A stretch of 64,000 nt of DNA from contig JAUDYN010000003.1 in assembly GCA_030407005.1 (NCBI GenBank), forward strand, positions 1,488,001 through 1,552,000, read 5' to 3'. Both the position numbers and the translations under genes were made by a program. Positions 32,191 to 46,915 of the stretch are shown here, one piece after another (the stretch's first letter is position 1; each line of letters opens with the position of its first letter). Origin of the DNA: Desarmillaria ectypa (taxonomy: Eukaryota > Basidiomycota > Agaricomycetes > Agaricales > Physalacriaceae). The notes beneath the pieces are model-generated. The model saw only the letters and a list, made by a program, of their open reading frames with translations. It was not told where the DNA came from and made no database searches.

Positions 32191-33093
32191 ATGTCCCAGT
32201 TTCCCGACTACTACCAGCTCTTGAATGTCTCTCAGTCTGCATCGCAAGATGAAATTCGGCAGGTGCTTATTATTTTGTTGACCTCCACTTGACACCTCGA
32301 CGTCTCCCTCGTCAGGCCTATAAGCGAGAATCTCTTAGGTACTTGTTCAATGTTCACGCCCGTTGTACATTATGCTGACGTTCTACTGTTACTAGGACGC
32401 ACCCAGATAGACTTGTCAACACTAACCCTTCGGAGAAGAAACTAGCCACCGAGAAGTTTCAAGCAAGTCGGCTTGGTTGCGGTCTTAATCACACTCATTG
32501 TACCCTCTAGGCCGTTGCTGATGCATACTTCGTACTTTCCGATCCGACTCGACGAAAGGAATATGACACTCTCTATGCCTCCCGTGCATCCAAAAGCTCC
32601 ACGACGGACCCTAACTCGTCTCCAAACTTTTTCTCTCAGTTCAGTGCTATGTTCGGCGGCGGAGGTGTCCCTCGCCAACAGCCAGATGCTGAAGGTGTTT
32701 TCGCCGATGTTTTTGAAGAGGCATATATCTATTCTCTATCCTCGGTGCCTTAAATTCATAACTTCTTCTTAGTTACTTAGACCTGAAGTAGAACGTCACG
32801 TCCCTTGGTGGTCATATCTTGGAGCGGCTTCCGGTGCTGGTATCGGATTCATAGTCGCGAATATTCCTGGTTTGATGCTTGGAGCGTTTGCAGGGAACAA
32901 GTTGGGGGCTATCAGAGATGCCAAGGGAAAGAGCGTAGCTGCTGTGTTCAGTGAGCTTGGTGGAAGCCAGAAGGCCGAGGTAATACCTCGCTTATACCAT
33001 GATCTGTTATATTGGGTGTGTTAACCTTCTTTTCTTTTTGGTCATTAGATTCTGCGTGCATTGGCAATGAAGGTTCTTGGGTCTGCGCTGTAA
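32191..33093 (+). CDS. J-domain (DnaJ/Hsp40) protein with glycine-rich hydrophobic tail
   Basis: Hsp70 co-chaperone. The N-terminal J domain reads MSQFPDYYQLLNVSQSASQ, then THPDRLVNTNPSEKKLATEK with the required HPD, then AVADAYFVLSDPTRRKEYD. A short linker (MFGGGGVPRQQPDAEGV) follows, then a conserved C-terminal part: LLRPEVERHVPWWSYLGAAS and GIGFIVANIPGLMLGAFAG. The latter is a glycine-spaced hydrophobic stretch that could insert in or touch a membrane. It ends ILRALAMKVLGSAL, stop at 33091-33093. There are six exons. Two introns appear to use a GC donor: 32463-32510 (GCAAGT, good consensus) and 32721-32772 (GCATAT, poor consensus). No G/F-zinc domains are seen, so it is a class C J-protein; the client or compartment is unknown. 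Confidence 0.85.
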
Positions 33094-33670
33094 ACTGTCT
33101 AGGGACTTTATGCATTATGCATTACAGTGACTGATAGATATACCTACAGTATTTATATTTTCATTGATCGATAGGGCGTCATCTTCGTGTGTAGTATAGT
33201 TTTCATTATCACTAGTCGGAGAACCATCTCCCACCGAAAATGACAACTTGTGATTCGCCGTTCAGGGTCAAAATAATCCTGGCAAATACTAGAGACACGC
33301 CCCAGCCCCATGACAATCAGGACTTTCGCGGTATGGTTGGGGGCTGGACCTCCGAGTAAACGGCAAGAGTTGTATCTCTACCTCGACAACTCAATTTGTA
33401 TACTGTCCGAAAGGTTGCCAGATAGCCATCTTCCGTCGCTATCGTATCTAATCTTTGCTTTAGTGGATCCTTCTATTAGGTTCTGTTATCTAATCTGTTG
33501 ACCCAATATCGTAACGTTCACACCATACGCCACCGGAATTGCGGGTATTGCCTGGGCAAGAAAGCATGATATTCCCAGACTCAGAGATGGCGTTTTTCGA
33601 AGCCAAAATTGCGTCAAGTGGCTCTTTTGACGTGGTTTTTCAATTACTGGCTTGCTCAGCATTTGTGAGC
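33094..33670. other. Intergenic region before the TauD-like gene
   Basis: Between two plus-strand genes; holds the 3' UTR of the J-protein and the TauD-like promoter. Small open frames around 33310-33500 and an in-frame extension upstream of 33671 lack supporting features. No repeats or RNA seen. Confidence 0.45.
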
Positions 33671-35036
33671 ATGTCAAGTACCACGATGACCACCGAAATC
33701 TCCCAGTCTTCACCTTCTTTGAAGCTTCGCTCGCCAAACGGCAAGTCGGAAGAGTTACAGGAGACCTATAAATATGCTCATCTCCTTCCTGTCTTCGTCA
33801 ATAACCAGTATCCTCCTTTGACGCCTTTCGATCATGTCGATCCCGGTCACCGGGCTCTCACCCACCTCAATCCCAGAACTTTCCTTGACGGTGCTACGAG
33901 TATTGTTAACTTGACCCCATATCTTGGTACAGAGATCCGTGGTGTCAATCTCGCTACACTTGATTCGGATGGAAGAGACCAACTGGCTCTCGAAGCAAGT
34001 GTTACCTTCATCCAGCTCCTACTTTTCCCTCACCGCTATATAGGTCGCTAAAAGGGGTGTTTTGGTGTTCAGAGACCAACAGGACTTTATTGACCGTGGC
34101 CCAGATTTTTACCTGCAGTTTGGAAGGCACTTCGGCCGGTAGGCACCTCGTGAAACTGCGTATCTTCCACTGTCTCAGTGATCTTGAAGACTTCATATTC
34201 ATCCATGTTCTGGTCATCCCGAGGGCTATCCTGAACTACATCTTGTCTACAAGTATGTCCTCACTGACTTTTACTATACACCCTCGTTGACATAAGATCC
34301 TCGTAGGAGCGCAAACACTACTTTCAACTTTGAGCAAAGTGATAGCGTTACGTCGACTCTATGGCACTCGGATGTCTCATACGAGCTCCAGCCCCCTGGC
34401 TTGACCGGCCTTTTCTTGCTGTCGTCGCCGGAGACAGGCGGCGATACATTGTTCACGTCACAAGTCTCTGCTTTGAAGAAACTGTCTCCACAATTTGTCG
34501 GCTTCCTTCGCACATTGAAGGCTGTGCATTCAGGTGTTGAGCAAGCAAGCCACTCTCGTGCTGGAAAGAGGGGTGGTATAGTTCGTAGAGAACCCGTGGA
34601 AAATGTCCATCCCATCGTTCGCCGCCATCCCGTGACTGGTGAGGAAGCTCTATACGTGAACAGACAATTTACACGTCGTATCGTTGGTCTAAAGCGGGAG
34701 GAATCAGGTAAACAAACCCACTTCCACCACACCGTAATGTCTCCTTACCTCCGCCTCAGAAACCATCTTGCGCTTCCTCTACGATCATATTGACAAGGGT
34801 GGGGACATCCAGGCACGCCTCAAATGGTCTCCCTATACTATTGCACTCTGGGATAATCGTGTAACTGCCCATGTATGTAAATTATTCATCTAGCGTAAAT
34901 GGAGGGTTACTAATGCACAATATAGTCTGCCATCGTGGACTATGCTGACTCGAAGGAAACTCGCCATGGTGTTCGTATCACCCCTCAGGCAGAGCGCCCT
35001 GTTCCGGCCTGGGAAGGACTGGATCTCAGTTCGTAA
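33671..35036 (+). CDS. TauD/TfdA-family Fe(II)/2-oxoglutarate dioxygenase
   Basis: Alpha-ketoglutarate-dependent dioxygenase, the group that includes taurine and sulfonate dioxygenases. The fungal N terminus (YKYAHLLPVFVNNQYPPLTP) is followed by LTPYLGTEIRGVNLATLDSD, RGVLVFRDQQDF, YLQFGRHFGRLHIHPTSGHP, the iron motif WHSDVSYELQPP (His-x-Asp) and the 2-oxoglutarate region (PETGGDTLFTS). The distal part holds ALWDNRVTAHSAIVDY, whose His completes the iron triad, and GVRITPQAERPVP with an Arg for the co-substrate. It ends at TAA 35034-35036; there are several short introns. Yeast JLP1 and many fungal relatives release sulfite from sulfonates; the substrate here is unproven. No other sulfur gene is nearby. 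Start codon choice is the first ATG giving the family N terminus. Confidence 0.88.
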
Positions 35037-35346
35037 ATGCATGGAAAAGAAAAATTGAGCTTGTGTACCACGTCTTACTATATGTATCCTTACAAATCCC
35101 AGTGTTATCCCAAAGCTGTATAGGTAAATTTGAGGCGAAGTTGACAAAGAGGGTCTATACTTCATGTAAGCAGAGTGTGAATGCCATTGAACGTCAAACC
35201 TTGAAACGGTTGGAGCCGGCCCGGGAGGCGTCTACTTTCCACGTGCTGGGGAAAATATCGTTCATATCCACGTAGAGCTTTTACGCAGCTTCACTGCAGC
35301 AGTATCCATCTTGAAACCATTGGTCGTGCCTGGGAGGACAAAAGAC
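35037..35346. other. Short intergenic region before ALG10
   Basis: Holds the 3' UTR of the TauD-like gene and the ALG10 promoter. I see no gene or repeat. Confidence 0.4.
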
Positions 35347-37147
35347 ATGTCGGCTGCTTATTTGCTGTATTGCAGTATTTGCATCACCGTGCTCAAGGAA
35401 CTCAATTCGGTTGTGTTAGAACCGTACATGGTGCATTCCTAGTATTATTTCAGCGTGTCACCGTGCACTGACACTCGGAAATATTCAGGATGAACCCTTT
35501 CATATTCCTCAAGTGCAAGCCTATTGCCGCGGAGAGTTCACCACCTGGGATCCCAAAATTACTACACCCCCTGGCCTGTGCGTGTCTTTCTGCTCACGAT
35601 GGTCATGAATCATAATCATTCCCTAGATATACAATGACCCTAATACTGAAAATCGCATTCCTGTTCAAATGCACTGTTCCAATGCTTCGGCTCACTACAA
35701 CACTGATCTTGCTGGCCTTGCCTCCCGTGTTGACGCGACTATTGTGCTTTCATCAGCGTGTTCGACCTCCTTCTTCTATCCTTTCGCCTACCTTTGAATC
35801 CCTTATTTTGGCTTCGTTCCCTATAGCATGGTTCTTCGGGTTTCTCTACTACACCGAAGTCCCCAGCTTGGTTTGTGTAGTGTTGACAGTCGTTGCTGCG
35901 GCGGAGGAACGTCACTGGTTAGCCGCGCTGGTATGTCACACTTATTTATGCTTATATGAGTCAGCTTAACGCGACAACAATGATAGCTAGGTCTCATCAG
36001 CTGTACATTCCGTCAAACCAATATTATCTGGGTTATTTACGCCTTTGCCACGCGCAAGCTAATGGATATGCGCTTCCGTCGTCCCACTTCAGGCTCTTCG
36101 CAGGGAAGAAAACTCTATGATCCTCCAGCATTAGTTGCGGTGCCCAGTAAGTTTCACTGTCCGGAGAATACACTCAACCTCACACATGCATAGGCGATCT
36201 TATACAGATCCTGAAAAGTGCTCCTGCTGTCCTTCCTGAACTTCTTCGATCATTTGTTCCGTACATGCTCCTTCTTGGACTCTGTGTTGTTTTCGTCACA
36301 TGGAATGGGGGTATTGTGATGGGTGAGCTACGTTTCAACTTCTCACGTCCCCGGCCAACTTACTTACGTTCAACCGATCAGGGGACAAGTCAAACCATGT
36401 ACCCGTAGTTCACATTCCTCAAATGTATTACTTTGTTGCTTTTGCGACTGCATTTGGTTGGCCTATCCTCATTTCTGGGGACCGGGGTGTCGTTGGACTA
36501 ATCGGAGACTTACGAAACCGCATGTTTGGAAGTAAGAGGTGCGTATTTTCTTCATACCTCTTTCATGACTCCCTGACACTGTACGATCAGTCGTTCTTTC
36601 GGAACGCTCATAACGTCAATTATTATGGCTGCCACTGTGCATAAATACACGTGGGTGCTGGGTAGAAATCATCATCTGTTCTCATATTCAATGATGCATA
36701 TACAGAATTCATCACCCATTCCTACTCTCTGATAACCGCCATTACACTTTCTATGTCTGGCGTCGAATTTATATGCTACACCCCGCAGTACCGTACATAC
36801 TCATTCCAGTTTACATTGCTTGCGGATGGGCGTGGTTTTTGCGTGTTGGTATGTATCTGTCTTCCTTGCAACGCCACGTGAGCATCTGACTAGACGGCAC
36901 AGGTCGCGACCAAACCCTTCTTCAGACCTTGATCCTTCCGGTGTTCGCACTGCTCACGCTCATACCTACGCCTCTGTTAGAACCACGCTATTTTCTCATT
37001 CCGTACATATTACTTCGATCACAGGTTGCGGATATACCTTTGTGGGGGATGGCACTAGAAGGAGGCTGGTACACTGCGATAAATGCTGTGACCATGTTTG
37101 TGTTTTTATATCTGCCAAGAGACGGCGTAGGTCGATTTATGTGGTGA
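35347..37147 (+). CDS. ALG10: ALG10 alpha-1,2-glucosyltransferase of the ER
   Basis: Adds the third and last glucose to the lipid-linked oligosaccharide for N-glycosylation, in the ER membrane. The product starts MSAAYLLYCSICITVLKE, then has the family marks DEPFHIPQVQAYCRG, TTWDPKITTPPGLYTM and RQTNIIWVIYAFATRK; the acidic DEPFH segment is the luminal catalytic region. Later come VTWNGGIVMGDKSNHVPVVH, MYYFVAFATAFGWP, HPFLLSDNRHYTFYVWRR (a highly conserved block), LIPTPLLEPRYFLIPYILL and the end LEGGWYTAINAVTMFVFLYL. Multiple transmembrane helices alternate with loops. About nine exons; stop TGA at 37145-37147. No missing segment was noticed. The start exon is inferred from the ATG just before a plausible intron. 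Confidence 0.92.
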
Positions 37148-37340
37148 AATCGGAATGCCACCTCCTGTCTTCTAAGTTTGAACCAGGCACGTGGTCATCC
37201 GGAAAAGGCAAGGTTGGGGTGGGGGCCAAGCTTCTTCACTTTCACCGACGAGCTGCAGTGGCTTGACATTCTTCACGCGATACCGCAACGATTTCACGAC
37301 CCGACACGTATATTCTTACATCCACGAGGTTTCTGTCGTC

Positions 37341-39314
37341 ATGTCTGCCGTTATAACAGCGCCAGGGAACCAAAAGGCTAAGCCGACCACCAGGAGCATA
37401 CGACATTCTTTAGGTTTTGCGTCCGTCGGTAAGGCCCTGGCAGATGTGATCAATAAAGAGGGAAAGGATGGAGATAAAAATGCGAAGAAGTCACTAAAGG
37501 AATCCCGTCGCCTGAGCGCAGTCAACATGGCTGTCTCTTCCTCTCGTACTGCCAACTCCTCGTCGCCGGGGCCAAAGGTGCCCGGCACACCAGACTCAAA
37601 GATCATTACCCGACGTAGAGCATCGGTAGCCTCTGCCTTTCAGAAACCGAGCGACGCCTCGATGCCACAGTCGACTGCCGTGACTCGCTCGACATCCCTT
37701 CGTCCTCGCCCCGTGACTTCGTCTGGCCTTCCAAAATATCGGCCCAAGTCTGTCACCCAGGATGTCGTCGCAAAGAAAGCGCCCTCCCCTGTGAACCCGT
37801 CCCGGAAGCGTCCCAGCACTTCAGACAAAGAGGAAGACTTCACAACCTCTGACGACGCTAAAAAGGTCGCTCAGAAGGCTTCTAGACCCATCAGTCCATT
37901 GCCCCACAGAGCCGCCCTGAAGGCCAATATGTCGAGGGCGGCCAATGTAACACCACCTGCTAGTCCCATGAAACTCAGACCAACCCCTCCTTTGAAGACA
38001 TCCACTCGCCCCAATAAGATCGTCAAGGTTGCGCCTGCGGCTGCACCTTCTTCATCTTCATCATCTACCAACTCATTCGTTCCACGAACTCCCAAAACTC
38101 CCAAACCATCTAGCTCAAAACCCTCTTCCACAGACAAAGCTCGTGAAAGCTCTTCCAGAAATTCTCATCGTTCCCTCAATGAGTCGCCACTCGCACGCCA
38201 TTCACGACAGATCTCAAAAACTAACGCTCCCACGCCGCCTCATGCTGGCAATATGTCCCATATATCTGAAGGTGGCAGTGATGACGGAGATGAGGAGGAT
38301 GTAGAATTACTTCTCGCTCCTGTTGCTGTCATTGACGCTCCAACGCCTGCTATGCCGCGTATACTTACTTCTCGCCGGCGACAGACCCCAGAGACACCAT
38401 CCCGTTCCACATTTTTACCATCCCGTTCAGATTTTTCGTACGCCTCCCCCAAGCCACTAAGTAATGACAGTCCAGCCTCTCTTCGTCCTCAGCCAATTTC
38501 AAGAGGTGCCCCTAGGGGATCCATTCTTTCATGGGAACAACTTGCCGACGAAGCGTCGCGTACTCTCGGTGAAGACGAGATCCAGAATATGATATCTGAT
38601 GTTCCTGCTCCATTCAGGTCAGCAACAGCATCTCCCGTGCTGTCGACTGTACATTTAACGTTACCCGAGAGCCCGTGCCTCAGTGCCATGAACTCACCTG
38701 GTGGTTATGGATCCATTTCACAAGTTTTACTGCCTGAGGTCACGCCTTCTCCTGCTATACATACTCGTCGTCAAAGCCGTGTACCGCCGGAAGTCCCTGC
38801 CATTGACGGGGCTATTGTGACACTGCTTCGGCTGCAACTAGAATCTTCAGAGCATATCGCGAAGGAACGCCGTATCCAGCTGCAGTCTTTGGAGGAGGAA
38901 CTTCACCATGTGAAAGATGCTCATGTCCGTGACGTAGAGCAACTCGCACAGCAGATCAAACATTTGGAGGACCAGCTTCGTAACAGTTTGGAAGTTCGTG
39001 AGCGTTCTGCAGCTGAGCAGGCATTATACATTGCTAGCTTGGAGAGTCAACTGAAGAAGGTCCACTCATCGGGTGGGCATAATACCATCTCGAAGGTGCA
39101 GGCTCCCGTGCAGGATCTACAAGACAAGATGCTTCACTCCGAAAGGCTGAAATGGGGTCGCGCGTCTTCGGCTCGTGTAGCCGCCATGCATTGGACATCT
39201 GTCAAGGAATCTGCGGAGATGGAGCTCGACACTGTCAAGAGTGACCAGGATGTTTTATCGCTTCTGCTGGGTGAGCTGGATCTCATTCATAACCAGCTGA
39301 CTATATCTATCTAA
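37341..39314 (+). CDS. Ser/Pro-rich protein with C-terminal coiled coil, function unknown
   Basis: Single-exon frame of 657 residues from the ATG at 37341 (an in-frame upstream extension to 37191 lacks support and has a different composition). Residues 1-430 are basic, rich in Ser, Pro and Thr, with many SP/TP sites. Around residue 395 lies SILSWEQLADEASRTLGEDE, a compact conserved-looking segment. Residues about 490-600 form a coiled coil (QLQSLEEELHHVKDAHVRDV, HLEDQLRNSLEVRERSAAEQ), and the end is helical (LLLGELDLIHNQLTISI). Composition suggests a cytoskeletal, cell-cycle or nuclear scaffold with heavy phosphorylation, but I know no named homologue. It sits between ALG10 and MCM3 in the same direction. 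Confidence 0.75.
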   Translation: MSAVITAPGNQKAKPTTRSIRHSLGFASVGKALADVINKEGKDGDKNAKKSLKESRRLSAVNMAVSSSRTANSSSPGPKVPGTPDSKIITRRRASVASAFQKPSDASMPQSTAVTRSTSLRPRPVTSSGLPKYRPKSVTQDVVAKKAPSPVNPSRKRPSTSDKEEDFTTSDDAKKVAQKASRPISPLPHRAALKANMSRAANVTPPASPMKLRPTPPLKTSTRPNKIVKVAPAAAPSSSSSSTNSFVPRTPKTPKPSSSKPSSTDKARESSSRNSHRSLNESPLARHSRQISKTNAPTPPHAGNMSHISEGGSDDGDEEDVELLLAPVAVIDAPTPAMPRILTSRRRQTPETPSRSTFLPSRSDFSYASPKPLSNDSPASLRPQPISRGAPRGSILSWEQLADEASRTLGEDEIQNMISDVPAPFRSATASPVLSTVHLTLPESPCLSAMNSPGGYGSISQVLLPEVTPSPAIHTRRQSRVPPEVPAIDGAIVTLLRLQLESSEHIAKERRIQLQSLEEELHHVKDAHVRDVEQLAQQIKHLEDQLRNSLEVRERSAAEQALYIASLESQLKKVHSSGGHNTISKVQAPVQDLQDKMLHSERLKWGRASSARVAAMHWTSVKESAEMELDTVKSDQDVLSLLLGELDLIHNQLTISI

Positions 39315-42370
<3,056 letters not shown>

Positions 42371-42476
42371 TCTATATTTCCACGGATTCGCATTATGTAT
42401 TTTACGCTGTTTTTATGTTTTCGGTTTCTGTGATGTACTGTTGTATAACTATACAAAATGACCCGTCTAGAATTGA

Positions 42477-45400
42477 TCATTCGGTCTTTCGCCGCCGCAA
42501 GATGCGTCCGACTTCCTCACGGCTCAATTCACTGAATCCAGTGATTTCCACCATTGCAGCATCCCATTGATCCTCGCTCTTGGCCCCGAAAGTAAAGTCC
42601 ACTGCCTTGTCCCAGGCTGGACCTTCGGCTGCGATTAGTCTTCCTGCCTCCAAGAGCTTCGACCAAGGCGCTTCAACACGATTACGTCCACCACCAAGGG
42701 CCCCGGCTAGTCCTCCTTGGCTAGTCTCTACCCACAGCTCACATTCCGCCTGTACTTCTCTCGCTTCTCGAACGGCAACATTTCCACGATACAGAATTTG
42801 TCTTTGCATGATATGCTCGGAAAGACGCGACGCAATTCGCCGATAAAGCAGAGTGACTGTCGATTGAGTTAGAGTCATGCGGATGTGGCTAAGGTGGGTC
42901 GATAACAGGGCAATAGGCGCCAACAGCGTTTGTGATATGTCAACTTCATCCTGCTCTGTATCCGTTCGCGGATTCGGACTGCAAAAATACATTAGCACCT
43001 TGAACGATGTAAGGATTGCAATGAAATGCTGACGATGTTGTGGCTGTGAGATGAGGTCTGAGGTTTCCTTCAACTTCCGCGCAAACCTGTTGGACTATCA
43101 TATCCTGTGCGCGAACGGACAGCTTCCGGTAATGTGCGATTAGCTCTCCGAATATTATTTCTTGACCGAGCTGGTCTTCTTCGACTTTCGGATTGGGAAG
43201 TAAAGGATCAGCTTGGGCACGAGCTCGCAAAGAGGCGCGTCTGTTTATTTCAGTCCATAATTCCAAGAAGAACTGGCGGTATAAGATAAAATCACGATCA
43301 GACAGGCATTATTTACTTACCACTTCTTCGCCCCACGCTTCCATGGAGATTTCCATATAGTTCGCGCTCAACAGAGCCTTACAAAGCCTTTGTACACCAG
43401 ATACGCCGCTCGTCAGTGACCCTGTATCAACATTTACGCTGGTATCCTCTTTGCCTCCGAGATTGACACCAAGGGCTCCTGGGACTGCACGGACAAGTGC
43501 AGAAGACAACGTCTCAAAGGCATCCAAGGAGGATAATATACGACCATGATATAACTCCAATATTGGAAGCTGAACGGAAACAAGGAATCGCGTACGCTGA
43601 GTGAAATTTGGTAGCGGAGAATATCGATCTAGTAATAACAGTGTCAACAATGTCGTTGGTGCTGGAGCGTGTGTAACATGCCTGTAACTTGTTCGACAAG
43701 TGCCGAGATTCTGCGAGCCGAATTCGTCGTCCGTATCTCACTTGCCTGCTTTTCGACTTCATCTTCAGCAATTTTCCAAGCGTCCGGATTAGATATGATC
43801 TCATGATACTGATCTTCTGCGACTGACGTGGTCTAAGGATCCAGTGTAGCATAAAAGTGAGACGCACGTACATTTCTTTTCGCCATCTATCCAGGCATCA
43901 AACCACTCCTTCTTTCCAAGGATAATGTCTGCGACCCCGGGCCATTGACTAGACTCGAAGGCATCCCGGGCAGAAGTGTCGGTTATCGTAAAACCTTCCT
44001 CCATCAATGCCGCATCAAAGGAAAGAGCTTGGTATATGGTATGAGCGAGCAGCGATGGATGTGAAAGCATTGATGGGACGGTACGCCTGAGTTTCCGGGA
44101 CAAAAGCGGGAACAATAAAAGTGTAAATTCGTGCTGAAACATAACTGTAGCAGAGATATCAGAGTTTAATATCAGGTGGACTTACCCAAGCATTGAAAGA
44201 TTTGTATTTGGTTGACGAAAGGAGTCGTTGAACAACACTTTCCATGAAATTCTGGTGGTCATTTACAGCGTTCAAAACATGAGTAAAATACCACTCCGGC
44301 TTGTGGACATGCATCTTCAGAATGGAAGTGAACAAACATTGAACGCCAGCTTACCCTGTGCAACTGGTTTGTCTGTCGATCGCCTTCAAAATGATATTTA
44401 AATCGAAGTGAAAGTGGCTGCACGAGAGTTTCTAAAGGATATAGACCATCCTTTTCTGACATTGACTTTGCATCGTTATTTGAGAAACTCTGTCCACTGC
44501 AAAGAGAGAAGAGATAAGCACTCGCAGTTGATACATAACGTTGTGGCGCACATATTTTGGAGTTCCAAGAGATTGCAGAAAGATTTTTCGAACACGACTC
44601 GGTCTTCTAACGGTACAGAGGGATACTTAATTGTCGTGGGCCATTCCAGTTTCTCAGCAGCAGATAACAGCTCACTGTTTGGTATATTCTCAGTGAGAGT
44701 TTCAGCTGGAAATAAGGGAACACACTTTGATAGAACGGCCTTCATGCGAGACCAAGTTGTTTCCCGCAGTCTCTCTAAAAATGCTACAAGTCCCAGTCTA
44801 CCTCCATTGTTTTCACTCCTGACGCCCGAACACGCATCGGAAACATCTGTGACAAATGCCCACAGGGTCCTAAATTGATTCACAGAGTCGTTGGATATAG
44901 AGGACGAGGTTGATATTTGCTGAACTGCTAATTCGCTATGTAGCATAACTAAGAATCAAATCAAGCGTGATATTCAGGGGACGGACCTAAGATTCAAGGC
45001 GTATTCTATTATTTGCACATATTCCTTGACGCTCTTCAATTCCTTTAAGTTACGATGCAATGTCTCGATATCTTCCAAAAGGGTCGGCGACTGATTTATA
45101 TCTGATAGCAAAGATACGAGATCTTGGGATAGATTGGCAAGCTCATCGGTGAGCAAGTGCCTCTCTAGAGACAGTTCTTGTGCAGAGCGACGGTGCGATT
45201 CCACGGCCACTTGTGTTTCTGCTACGAGAATGTTGATTCTTGACTGGGAAAGAGCTAGCTGAGCTAGCGTGTAGACATTGAGCGTGAAGAGGATTCTCTG
45301 TATCAATGCGACGCACCCTAGCTTCCAGCTCGTCGCGGTGCTGTTGAGCTTGGACAACATCCTTCTCAAGGCAGCCAAGTTCTTCAAGCGAGCGAAATTT

Positions 45401-45601
45401 CGAGTTGAGATATATGGATGCCTTGGAGTATGCTTGTTGTGTGTCTACGGGGGCGAGCAGCGACTGAATTTCCTGGGAGGACATGGATGGAGAGACGTGG
45501 AGATGGGCACCGGTGTCTTGATGAATGCCGGTATTTTGACATGTATGCCGACGGGCGCCGAGATTTCCTGGGTCTGGACTTGGAGAATCTCGCGACATCA
45601 T
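42477..45601 (-). CDS. RINT1/TIP20 vesicle-tethering protein
   Basis: Subunit of the Dsl1 (NRZ) tether that receives Golgi-derived COPI vesicles at the ER. The N-terminal coiled coil (EKDVVQAQQHRDELEAR spliced to LALSQSRINILVAETQ) is followed by LKELKSVKEYVQIIEYALNL, the family-type neck. The core domain contains PLSLRFKYHFEGDRQTNQLH and then PEWYFTHVLNAVNDHQNFME, the strongest RINT1/TIP20 signature. Next come FPLLSRKLRRTVPSM, the block with GFTITDTSARDAFES and DIILGKKEWFDAW, then FLVSVQLPILELYHGRIL. The C terminus ends at 42477 with a helical domain (SELSREEVGRILRRRKTE). ATG at 45601 (or the adjacent 45598). About ten exons. Divergent with the carbonic anhydrase gene, 217 bases apart. Confidence 0.88.
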
Positions 45602-45818
45602 GATCACTGAAAAGGAAGAATAAATCCGAATAAAGAGACACGCCGTTCACGTCCGCAACTGACCTCCTCGCCTTGATTTTCTTTCTTTCATCTCCTTTCC
45701 CTCCAGTTATCTGTACCATGCCGGTGACTCCCGACCCGAATATGGTAGTACTGACTCCTGATTAGGTTTTTGCACCATGCCGCTTATCGACTGACCAGGA
45801 CATTCATATCGACTCATC

Positions 45819-46699
45819 ATGTTTTCCCTTCGTATTGCTAGCTCGACGCGTCGTGTCTTTTGCAACGTCACCCCAACGCTTTTTCTGAACAGATACTATT
45901 CGAAAATAGAGATGGTATGCTTGCTACGCTTCAATGAATCTTTTGTGGTCTGAAATTCCTAGAAACAGCCTGGGTCTTCTTCAGAAAAACCGATTGCGCT
46001 ACCGCCAAAAAAACGTCTTGCTATAGGTACCGTGTGTCCCTAACGATGTATGTTGGTGTCTCAACCAAACCCAAGTTACTTGTATGGATGCTCGTATAAA
46101 GTGCGCGTCTTGTTTCGCTGCTTCGTTATCAATCCACTACTACCATTCTAGCCCATTCACACAACTCGGTCTTGAAGAAGGAGATGCCCATATCATACGA
46201 AACGCTGGTGGAATGGCGTATGAGACGTGCATCATCATCTGGGTCGAATTTACGCTCACGAAGGGTTTTTCAACAGTAAAGATGCGCTGCGAAGTATAAT
46301 TATATCGCAGCGGCTTTTGGGAACTCGGGAGATAGCTGTCGTGAGCATCTCTTACATTCAACACATTCAAAGTTCTGAGATTAGTCTATAAGTATCACCA
46401 CACGGGCTGTGGCATGGTCACATTCACCAGCCCAAAGCTGCGAAGGATGTTGAGTGATGCAGACCCCGACAATCTTCAAGTCACCTATCAGGCCAACAAG
46501 ATTGACTTTTTGGAGTTTGATGACCTTGAGCAGTCAGTTCGGGACGATGTCAGTTTTCTGAAAGAAAATCCTTTGGTTTTAAAGGGCACTAAAATCACGG
46601 GCTGGATCCATTATGTGGAGACAGGCGAGGTACGCACCTTTTCTACGTACTAGCTTCCTAGAATTCTCAAAACTGGCGTAGGCTGTGCAAGTAGTGTAG
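45819..46699 (+). CDS. Beta-class carbonic anhydrase, probably mitochondrial
   Basis: Zinc enzyme interconverting CO2 and bicarbonate. Exon 1 encodes MFSLRIASSTRRVFCNVTP, an amphipathic Arg/Ser-rich presequence. Splicing at short introns builds LPPKKRLAIVTCMDARINPF (first zinc Cys, with the Asp-Arg dyad), TQLGLEEGDAHIIRNAGGMA, then KDALRSIIISQRLLGTREIA and the second zinc site YKYHHTGCGMVTF (His and Cys). The tail KITGWIHYVETGE is completed after a last intron (donor at 46630, acceptor before 46682) by EAVQVV and TAG; without splicing it would read RTFSTY. At least six introns interrupt fewer than 900 bases. Part of the window reads as an unspliced ORF on both strands, so the gene is easily missed. 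No ligand is missing. Divergent with the RINT1-like gene. Confidence 0.9.
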
Positions 46700-46915
46700 C
46701 TGTAAATATATTGCTATATAATCTTACTCTCGTACAGACTGTAGATTTTTTTTTGAATGCACCAAGCCGATGAGAGGCGGAAAGTGTATGGTCGATAGCA
46801 AAGCAATCGATGACATCATATCTGTATCTTGTCGTGAGTCACGGCATTTCAAATTATTCGAGTCCACTTTTGCGAACGACCGGCTCCTCCTCAGGCCATC
46901 GGTGGGGTTATAGCT

